Assembly: GCA_029261295.1 (NCBI GenBank)
Contig: JAJDBP010000007.1
Location: 248,001 to 312,000, forward strand
Source: Nitrospirales bacterium
GTDB lineage: Bacteria; Nitrospirota; Nitrospiria; Nitrospirales; UBA8639
Length of the DNA: 64,000 nucleotides
Direction of reading: 5' to 3'
The notes below the pieces were generated by a model. The model made no database searches and had not been told where the DNA came from. It saw only the letters and a program-made list of their open reading frames with translations. A program made the translations under genes and the position numbers. This document shows positions 58,256-64,000 of the stretch, piece by piece (the stretch's first letter is position 1; every line of letters begins with the position of its first letter).

Positions 58256-58696
58256 ATGAAAAATTTGTTCATCAGGAATAGTCTTTTCCTCATATTGCTA
58301 ACGGGGTGCGCTGGCTGGACCAGCGCGCCTCAACTTGCGACCACATGTCCGCCTGAGGATACCTGGAGTATTGCACTGGCTAGTCTGCAAGAGTTTGAAC
58401 TGCGTCGCATCGATAAGGCCAACGGAGTGATTGAGACGGAATGGATTGCCGTCCATAACCAGAAGACCGCCCGTAGTGGACTCTTTCAGCGAAGTATGAA
58501 CGAAGAACGAGCACGATTTATTCTCAATATTGCTCCCGAAAATCAAGGCAGCATGATCACGGTTAAACAAATCCGAGAATTTTGGTCACCGCAAGGCGTG
58601 CAATCTCGCGCATGGCGACAAATACCGCCCCATGAAGAACAAGAACGTCAACTCGCAAACCGCATTGAAACCCGGCTCAAGAGGCAAGCATGTTAA
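58256..58696 (+). CDS. Small lipoprotein in FMN cluster
   Basis: 146 residues. Lipoprotein signal (NSLFLILLTGC, Cys 18). TCPPEDTWSIALASLQEFEL, then RIDKANGVIETEWIAVHNQK and ITVKQIREFW suggest a BamC/NlpB-like alpha/beta lipoprotein. It starts 2 bp after the porin stop and overlaps the FMN-protein start, so translation is coupled. Confidence 0.75.
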   Translation: MKNLFIRNSLFLILLTGCAGWTSAPQLATTCPPEDTWSIALASLQEFELRRIDKANGVIETEWIAVHNQKTARSGLFQRSMNEERARFILNIAPENQGSMITVKQIREFWSPQGVQSRAWRQIPPHEEQERQLANRIETRLKRQAC

Positions 58697-59409
58697 TGTT
58701 TATTCATTCATCCATCGTTCAAAAATTTTTCCTTGCAAGCGTCATGATTTTTCTTTTGGGCACAGGCCTTTCTTCCTTGCAGGCCGCAGAACCCCATCCT
58801 GAGAAAATTTGGGATCAAGAGCTCAAACGTTGGCTCACACCCGAAGAACTCGGGCATATGGAAATCTTCTTCACAGAGAACGAAGCAGCCAAAGTGATGT
58901 TTCCCGACTCGGAACACATTCGTCGAGAAACCCTTTCCCTTTCCGCTGAACAAAAGGATTTAGTGGAACAGCGCATTGGCTGGAAATTTCCAGAAACTTC
59001 TTTTCCAGTGTATATAGGCGAAACCCAGGGAAAGATCGATGGCTATGCCCTGGTCCAAAATACTATCGGCAAACATCGCCCTATTACGTACATGGTTGGG
59101 GTGGATCCCGAAGGGGAAGTGACGAATTTTGAAGTGTTAATCTATCGCGAATCACGAGGCAACGAAATCGCGACAAAGCGATTCAATTACCAATACCAAG
59201 GCAAGGACGCCCGAGATCCCATTCGCATTAATCGAGACATTATCAATATTTCTGGAGCCACAATGTCGGTTCGATCAGCAAGCGCAGGCGTGAAGAGAGT
59301 TCTTGTTCTCGTTGATGAATTTTATTTAAAACCTCTCGGATTGGGAACGAACACCCTGGTGGCTGGAAGTACAGAAAAAGGATTTCTAGAATCTCTTCTC
59401 GGGTTTTGA
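58690..59409 (+). CDS. Exported FMN-binding protein with flavinylation motif
   Basis: 239 residues. Signal peptide (KFFLASVMIFLLGTGLSSLQ, cut after AA). The FMN-binding domain (~100-210) ends in the flavinylation motif IINISGATMSVRS, with Thr 191 as the acceptor of FMN from ApbE. The 8-residue motif SGATxS is that of NqrC/RnfG-type proteins. Before it, GYALVQNTIGKHRPITYMVG and VLIYRESRGNEI. No heme CxxCH motif. It overlaps the lipoprotein gene (ATGTTA). It likely carries electrons across the periplasm to an acceptor such as ferric iron. Confidence 0.9.
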   Translation: MLMFIHSSIVQKFFLASVMIFLLGTGLSSLQAAEPHPEKIWDQELKRWLTPEELGHMEIFFTENEAAKVMFPDSEHIRRETLSLSAEQKDLVEQRIGWKFPETSFPVYIGETQGKIDGYALVQNTIGKHRPITYMVGVDPEGEVTNFEVLIYRESRGNEIATKRFNYQYQGKDARDPIRINRDIINISGATMSVRSASAGVKRVLVLVDEFYLKPLGLGTNTLVAGSTEKGFLESLLGF

Positions 59410-59426
59410 GTAAAGTACTTTCCTGA

Positions 59427-59939
59427 ATGCGAAATTTTAATGCACGATTTCGCCTCCGCGATACTGACCGTCACGTTCGTTTAGTCTATACCTGGTTTCT
59501 TCTCCTCATGCTCGCCGGTTTTGTCTTTACCTTCGTCTGGGCTCACGACATGACTCAACTCACACCCAAAGGGCTTGCCGCCCATTATCGGGGCTCGGAT
59601 GCCAACTTTGGTGAAGCCATGTCATTCGGACAACTATCAGAAACGATGCATTTTCACCTATTCACCATGCCTGTCGTGTTTATGATCCTGGTACATGTCC
59701 TCTATTTGACGATGATCAGCCCATTTCTCAAGGTTTTGACCACCTGGATTTCATTTTTAGGCGTCACACTCGATCTAATTTCGCCTTGGCTCATTACCTA
59801 TGTATCCCCCATCTTTGTCCTCACCATGTTGACCGGAGATTTATTGATGGTCATTGGATTTCTCATCATGTTTGTCGTGCCCATGTATGAAATGTGGTGG
59901 CAAAAGGCGGCCTTTATGATGCCCGAGGATGACGACTAA
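59427..59939 (+). CDS. His-containing inner-membrane protein of FMN cluster
   Basis: 170 residues, four membrane helices (~20-40, 78-97, 105-125, 130-155). His at 40, 75, 77 and 90 lie near helix ends (WAHD, ETMHFHLF, LVHVLYL), a pattern fit for heme b, but not a known cytochrome motif. The acidic tail is EDDD. It starts 17 bp after the FMN gene. As the only inner-membrane protein of the unit, it may pass electrons from quinol to the FMN protein. I recognise no family. Confidence 0.7.
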   Translation: MRNFNARFRLRDTDRHVRLVYTWFLLLMLAGFVFTFVWAHDMTQLTPKGLAAHYRGSDANFGEAMSFGQLSETMHFHLFTMPVVFMILVHVLYLTMISPFLKVLTTWISFLGVTLDLISPWLITYVSPIFVLTMLTGDLLMVIGFLIMFVVPMYEMWWQKAAFMMPEDDD

Positions 59940-60440
59940 CCCCTTCCACCATCATCCTCGACAGCCCTAATCAATGATCCATCTTCTCCTTTTTTAAATA
60001 ATATTTGTGGCCTCTACCAACAGGATCCACGATTCATCACCCTTTCATATGTTCGTGTCCAACAAGAACACTTGGCAGGCCATGTCTGCTCAACCGCTTC
60101 TGTTCACGACAATTCGCAAGGAGCCTTTTTTGTCGGACGAGATTGGGGTCTCACAGAAAAGCCTGACTTTTGCCTTTTGCCTCAAAGAATGTCACAAGAA
60201 GAAAAGATGAGAATTTCATGAGAATCAAATTAAAAAATCATGAGAGTAGATTCGAGAATAGGGTTGTAGAGTTGCATGCTCCTGTTACCAAAACCCACTA
60301 AACATCATACTGAAAGAGTCTTCTCTGAATATGAAGACGTACTACAAATATTTTTCTTTCAATTTTTCTTCCCACTTTATTCACCGGGAAGGTATATGCT
60401 ACAAGCCATCGTCTTAAAACCTTCGATGGGAGAACTCAAC
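59940..60440. other. Gap between FMN cluster and beta-barrel gene
   Basis: About 501 bp. Small frames occur but have no ribosome site or family. The barrel start is placed at 60441. Confidence 0.4.
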
Positions 60441-61340
60441 ATGGCAACAAAGGGTTATTTGATTTTAAAATATGTCCTTGCAAGTGCCTTAATCGGACTG
60501 ATGAGCTTTCCACTCTTGTCTAGCGCCCAAGAGTCTGATCCAACCTGGCAAATTTCAGCCAATCCGTCCTATAGCCGAGGGGATTATGGAGGCGACACCA
60601 CAACCTCTGCTTTCTACTTGCCCTTTTCTGTGAAACGCTTATTTAGTTTTGGAGAGCTTTCCGTCACCGTCCCTTTCGTCACCATTACCAGCAACGACCT
60701 GATAACCTTTGTGGGCGGTGATCGTAGTGGCGGTGGGGGAAGCAACAGCGGTTCGGGAAGCAGTAATAGCGGATCTGGCAGCAGTGGACCATCCGATGAT
60801 GATGACGACGATGATGATGACGACGAGTTCACAACAAAAAGAACGAAAAAAACGGAAAGCGGATTGGGGGATGTCACCCTCTCGGCTCGCTATTATCTTT
60901 TAGACGAGCAAGAATGGATCCCCTCCATAAATTTAACCGGCCGAGTCAAATTCCCCACGGCGAACGAGAAAAAAGGTTTGGGAACTGGCGAATTTGATGA
61001 GGGCTTTGGAGTTGAGTTGGCAAAGTCTCTCACGAGAGATCTGATTCTTTACTTAGACGGTGGATACACCTTTCTGGGTGACCCCAAGGGCAGAAATTTT
61101 CGAAACCAATGGAATTACGATGTGGGCCTGGGGTATTACATTACTGATGATTTACGCACCAGCGTGTTTTATGAGGAATTTCGAGCGGTGGTAAAAGGGA
61201 TTCCGAATCCACGCGACCTTTATGGTGATCTGAGTTATCGAATCACCAATGCGATTCGCCTCACTATTGGCGGGTTCGTGGGTCTTTCAGAAAGTGCGGC
61301 GGATTTTGGACTTTCAGGGGGACTGCGCTTTAGATTTTAA
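60441..61340 (+). CDS. Outer-membrane beta-barrel protein with Asp10 loop
   Basis: About 299 residues from ATG 60441 (GGGAGA 7 nt upstream). Signal peptide (VLASALIGLMSFPLLSSA). Strands of a transport-type barrel: FSFGELSVTVPFVTIT, LILYLDGGYTFLGD and a C-terminal GGLRFRF with terminal Phe. A Gly/Ser linker leads into ten consecutive Asp (residues 119-128) written as mixed GAT/GAC, then a basic TKRTKK. The insert sits in an extracellular or periplasmic loop and could bind Ca2+ or other cations. It ends 3 bp from the convergent RD-rich gene. Confidence 0.75.
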   Translation: MATKGYLILKYVLASALIGLMSFPLLSSAQESDPTWQISANPSYSRGDYGGDTTTSAFYLPFSVKRLFSFGELSVTVPFVTITSNDLITFVGGDRSGGGGSNSGSGSSNSGSGSSGPSDDDDDDDDDDEFTTKRTKKTESGLGDVTLSARYYLLDEQEWIPSINLTGRVKFPTANEKKGLGTGEFDEGFGVELAKSLTRDLILYLDGGYTFLGDPKGRNFRNQWNYDVGLGYYITDDLRTSVFYEEFRAVVKGIPNPRDLYGDLSYRITNAIRLTIGGFVGLSESAADFGLSGGLRFRF

Positions 61341-61343
61341 ACG

Positions 61344-62384
61344 TCAATCATCTCTGCCACCCCGCCCACGACCGCTGGAGTCACCTCCCCGATCACCACG
61401 ATCTCGTTGGAAATCAGAGTTCTCTCGAGACTCACGTCCACGATCAAAGCGCTCTCGTGACTCAATGCGATCCCTCTCTCTTCCGGATCGATCATCTTTT
61501 TCACTATTTCGTTCACGATCAAATCGTTCTCTGGACTCGTTACGATCTCGATCCTTGTCTCTTTCGGATTGATCATCTCTTCGGCTTCGTTCACGATCGT
61601 TCTTTTTCGAGGAATTGCGATCTTCTTTGCGAGACTCTCTGTCCCCACCACCGCGTCCTGAACCGGACCCGCGATCACGGTCGAAAATTTTGTCGGGGCG
61701 TTCCCCTCGTTCAACGGCTTTTTTAATATCCTGAATGCGATTACGGTCAGCTCGAAATTCCTTTCCACGCTTTTTGATTTCTCTGCCGAGATCGAGCAAT
61801 TCATTCGATCGAAACCCCTGCCGCAAAGCCTCTCCTACTACCGGAATGGCTTCTTTGCCGGAAATGCCCCCTTCCTTCGTCAAGGCCAACCCCTTGGCTC
61901 CAAAGGCCAGTTCCTCCTGATTCACTCTACTTTTTCCTCTAGAACGTCCTAGCGATCGCACTTCGTCAACAGTTACCCCTCGACCTAACGCTTCAGCCAT
62001 GACTTCGGTTGCTCGGGAGTTACCTCCTTTTTCAGATCCACCTGAATTCGCATCCCGCAAAACCTCACGAGCGTCACGAAGATTTCCCACCATATCCCGA
62101 ACAACCGGTTGAATGCGTTCCGGGGATGCGCCTTTGGCCAAGCCCTCTTTAATCTTATTCATGATCGGACGTTCTGGAAGACCTTGGTCTATGGCCTTTT
62201 GCGCATGTTCAAGCAGTCGATCAATTGATTCCGGCGCATGCCCTCTGGCTTGCCCCAACCGATTAATGTCTTGAACATCTTTGGCAGGTAAGGAGGCAGT
62301 TTGTCCCACATAAGGACAGAGAATAATCACTAGGATAGTTAATCCAAAGCTCAATTTTTTCATCATATGCATGCTTTGTTTCAT
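61344..62384 (-). CDS. Secreted Arg/Asp-rich repeat protein
   Basis: About 346 residues from ATG 62384. Signal peptide (LSFGLTILVIILCPYVGQTA). A helical middle (~30-210) with recurring ALGRGVTVDEVRSLGR-like units. The last ~110 residues are almost only R, D, E, S, G and N (FDRDRGSGSGRGGGDRESRK; two ESRERFDR units), likely disordered. It follows the CBM48 lipoprotein in the same direction. Not recognised. The polyampholyte tail may bind surface or matrix polymers. Confidence 0.7.
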   Translation of the reverse strand: MKQSMHMMKKLSFGLTILVIILCPYVGQTASLPAKDVQDINRLGQARGHAPESIDRLLEHAQKAIDQGLPERPIMNKIKEGLAKGASPERIQPVVRDMVGNLRDAREVLRDANSGGSEKGGNSRATEVMAEALGRGVTVDEVRSLGRSRGKSRVNQEELAFGAKGLALTKEGGISGKEAIPVVGEALRQGFRSNELLDLGREIKKRGKEFRADRNRIQDIKKAVERGERPDKIFDRDRGSGSGRGGGDRESRKEDRNSSKKNDRERSRRDDQSERDKDRDRNESRERFDRERNSEKDDRSGRERDRIESRERFDRGRESRENSDFQRDRGDRGGDSSGRGRGGRDD

Positions 62385-62415
62385 TAGGAATGCTTGGGTA
62401 TCAATGGGTACAACC

Positions 62416-62796
62416 CTATCGCACAACTACGACTCCATTTTTTTGTCCAAATCCGTCATCAACATAATCATCTGCCAGAGGAGGGACGACCCATTGCTCA
62501 CCATTCACGACAAACATAAATACATGTTCTCCAGATGATAACGGCACCACCACAGACCATCGTTCCCCATCCTCCTGTATCAAGACATTTGCCGTATGCG
62601 ACCAATCATTAAAATCGCCCACTACCGCAACAGATTGCACGTTGGGAAGCACCAAAGAAAATTCTACGCCGCCCTCTATTTGCTGGGACACCACAGGCAC
62701 TGGTGAAGAGGAGGCACAGGCGCCCAGAAGACCATGGGCCAACCCAAATACAAACAGAAAGAATATTGAAGGAAGAGATTTCTTCGAGACCATCAT
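62416..62796 (-). CDS. CBM48-like glycogen-binding lipoprotein
   Basis: 126 residues from ATG 62796. Lipoprotein signal (IFFLFVFGLAHGLLGAC, lipobox LGAC). The rest is one AMPK/isoamylase-type carbohydrate-binding domain: VQSVAVVGDFNDWSHTANVL and HVFMFVVNGEQWVVPP. The same fold sits at the C-terminus of the adjacent anti-sigma factor, so the two may share a ligand. Confidence 0.85.
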   Translation of the reverse strand: MMVSKKSLPSIFFLFVFGLAHGLLGACASSSPVPVVSQQIEGGVEFSLVLPNVQSVAVVGDFNDWSHTANVLIQEDGERWSVVVPLSSGEHVFMFVVNGEQWVVPPLADDYVDDGFGQKNGVVVVR

Positions 62797-62846
62797 ATCT
62801 CGGAAAGAGTACCCAACCGATGGCAAACCAGCAAGTACGTAGACTT

Positions 62847-63581
62847 CTAGAGAGCATGAGAAACATCCAATACGGCATTTTTGGCTCCAAACCCATCGGA
62901 ACTATATTCGCCGGCAAATGGATCAGTGATCCATTCTTGGCCATCGACGACAAACATATAATGATAGCGCCCCGGCTTAACTTGGAGCGTCACCGTCCAT
63001 GCCCCGTCTTCAGTTCGTTGCAAGGGTGTTTCTTGTGGCTGCCACCCATTGAAATCTCCGGCCACCGCCACGGATCGTGCCTGAGGCTCCAGCATGACCA
63101 ATCTGACCATCACTGGCTTATCACCTTGTGGTGGCAAACTAGCCTTCATCACGGAAGAAATCGGCACCATTTCCTGTACACTAGGAATCACCGGTTGCTT
63201 GACGATCCACAGCATACCGATAAGAAGACAAGCGGCTGCCATGGCCATAGCTGGATTCCACTGTAGGACCCGTGGAGCAAACAAGACTGACCAGAACGGG
63301 TCCCACCATTTTTGGCCTGCGGGAGCGGAGTCCAATTGTTTCAAAATCTCAGTTTTAAATCCCGGCGGTACAGCCATTCGAGGCAATTGGGACGAATGAA
63401 GAAGCATCTGCTCAGTTGCTAAGACCTGCTTGCGCAACATCGGATCTCGATCCATCTCCGTGAGAAAATCTATCCGCTCTTGTGGTGCCAAATCTTGGTC
63501 CACAAAGCGTTGGACGAGCCAATCCCTTTCGTCCATGTCGTCCTGATCCTCAGGAGGGTCTGGATAGTATGAAGAGGTCAT
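62847..63581 (-). CDS. Anti-sigma factor with C-terminal CBM48-like domain
   Basis: About 244 residues. AAGGAGG lies just before ATG 63581, which overlaps the sigma stop (ATGA). The N-terminus (~1-105) is an acidic helical anti-sigma-like region without the zinc HxxxC motif. A membrane helix at ~112-130 (MAMAAACLLIGMLWIVKQ) follows, then a glycogen-binding domain: RSVAVAGDFNGWQPQETPLQ, and YHYMFVVDGQEWITDPFAGE. The domain is outside the cytosol, so binding there could release the sigma factor. Confidence 0.85.
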   Translation of the reverse strand: MTSSYYPDPPEDQDDMDERDWLVQRFVDQDLAPQERIDFLTEMDRDPMLRKQVLATEQMLLHSSQLPRMAVPPGFKTEILKQLDSAPAGQKWWDPFWSVLFAPRVLQWNPAMAMAAACLLIGMLWIVKQPVIPSVQEMVPISSVMKASLPPQGDKPVMVRLVMLEPQARSVAVAGDFNGWQPQETPLQRTEDGAWTVTLQVKPGRYHYMFVVDGQEWITDPFAGEYSSDGFGAKNAVLDVSHAL

Positions 63582-64000
63582 AAATCCTCCTTGAGCCACT
63601 CAAGCTCTTGCGAGAGTTTGATTCTGGCTTTATACACTCGCATTTTCAGAACATCCCTTCCGACTCCGAGAACCTGAGCCATCTCCTCATAATCCATCCC
63701 CTCGACATGCTTCAGAACAAACGCCACTCGATAGAGGGGTGACAACAGTTGAATGGCCTGTTCCACATGATACGCCGTTTGCTTGTCGGATGCTCCATGT
63801 TCTGGCGTTCGTTCATCAGGAAGGTCCATGATGGGATCGCTCCCATCGTTTTCTTTTGGCTTAAATATTTCTCGTTCTTGCCGCCGTCCCTGCGTTCTCA
63901 AATAATCCTTCGCTTTGTTCACTGCTATGCGGTGGAGCCATGTGGAAAACCGGCTATCAGCCCGGAAATTAGTGATAGACTTAAATGCCGAGACAAATGC
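63578..64000 (-). CDS. ECF RNA polymerase sigma factor (partial, 5' end beyond window)
   Basis: The right window edge cuts the N-terminus. Visible: region 2 end (SRFSTWLHRIAVNKAKDYLR) and region 4 (LSPLYRVAFVLKHVEGMDYE, EMAQVLGVGRDVLKMRVYKA). The stop overlaps the anti-sigma start by ATGA, so the two are translationally coupled. It directs RNA polymerase to a set of promoters not visible here. Confidence 0.93.
   Translation of the reverse strand, partial: AFVSAFKSITNFRADSRFSTWLHRIAVNKAKDYLRTQGRRQEREIFKPKENDGSDPIMDLPDERTPEHGASDKQTAYHVEQAIQLLSPLYRVAFVLKHVEGMDYEEMAQVLGVGRDVLKMRVYKARIKLSQELEWLKEDL

Noticed and set aside
60007-60210. 67-codon frame before the barrel gene
   Set aside because: No ribosome site, and the sequence does not look like a protein domain.
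61337-61804. 155-codon frame overlapping the Arg/Asp-rich gene
   Set aside because: It reads the low-complexity repeat in another frame; the signal peptide and middle domain support the other frame.
62703-63266. 187-codon plus-strand frame across the CBM48 genes
   Set aside because: Antisense to conserved anti-sigma and CBM48 domains.

Overview
The window looks like a chromosome segment of a Gram-negative, Nitrospira-like bacterium (phylum Nitrospirota). Supporting signs are an alginate-export-type porin, many lipoproteins and outer-membrane barrels, two PEP-CTERM proteins, a long formate-tetrahydrofolate ligase, a DUF4321 protein, and a ~154-bp intergenic palindromic element that resembles, from memory, a repeat common in Nitrospira genomes. 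No rRNA or marker gene is present, so the genus is an inference. I found no rRNA, tRNA, CRISPR array, prophage or transposase gene.

Layout. 1-7 kb: housekeeping genes (rho cut by the left edge, DUF2203, YciI, EVE, cstA, yajQ) and a lipoprotein. 7-13 kb: a second lipoprotein, the alginate-export-like porin, two TatA/B-type subunits and a MidA-like methyltransferase. 13-18 kb: a secreted unknown, DUF4321, uvrB and fhs. 18-20.3 kb: a 5'-truncated RHS core with a glycine-rich C-terminal tail, followed by an AT-rich membrane-protein gene (toxin/immunity-like layout). 20.7-28 kb: exported EEP-family phosphoesterase, CDF transporter, and a 1402-residue AAA / membrane-helix / coiled-coil / seven-WD40 protein. 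28-37 kb: cell-surface genes (PEP-CTERM proteins, a FecR-domain protein, a TPR-barrel protein, a small lipoprotein with an HExxH motif). 37-43 kb: S15-type hydrolase, lytic transglycosylase, O-methyltransferase, M32 carboxypeptidase and a secreted HhH protein, with three copies of a REP-like hairpin in the gaps.

43-49 kb is an iron block: a Panacea-like protein, a Fur-family regulator, a Fur-box-like site at the fbpA start, fbpA-fbpB-fbpC and a His-rich Spy/CpxP-like protein. 49-54 kb holds a glycosyltransferase, an HxlR regulator divergent from an NTF2-like protein, a YnfA protein, and a hybrid histidine kinase gene much richer in GC than its surroundings.

54.5-60 kb is the most interesting system. 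Two divergent operons share a ~310-bp region with two Fur-box-like sites. Leftward lie a lipoprotein and ApbE (FAD:protein FMN transferase). Rightward lie a Com-like zinc ribbon, a porin, a lipoprotein, an exported FMN-binding protein with an SGAT flavinylation motif, and a His-containing membrane protein. I infer an iron-responsive, covalently flavinylated envelope electron-transfer or ferric-reduction system.

60.4-64 kb: an outer-membrane barrel with a run of ten Asp converges, 3 bp apart, with an operon of ECF sigma factor, anti-sigma factor carrying a periplasmic glycogen-binding (CBM48-like) domain, a lipoprotein with the same domain, and an Arg/Asp-rich secreted protein.
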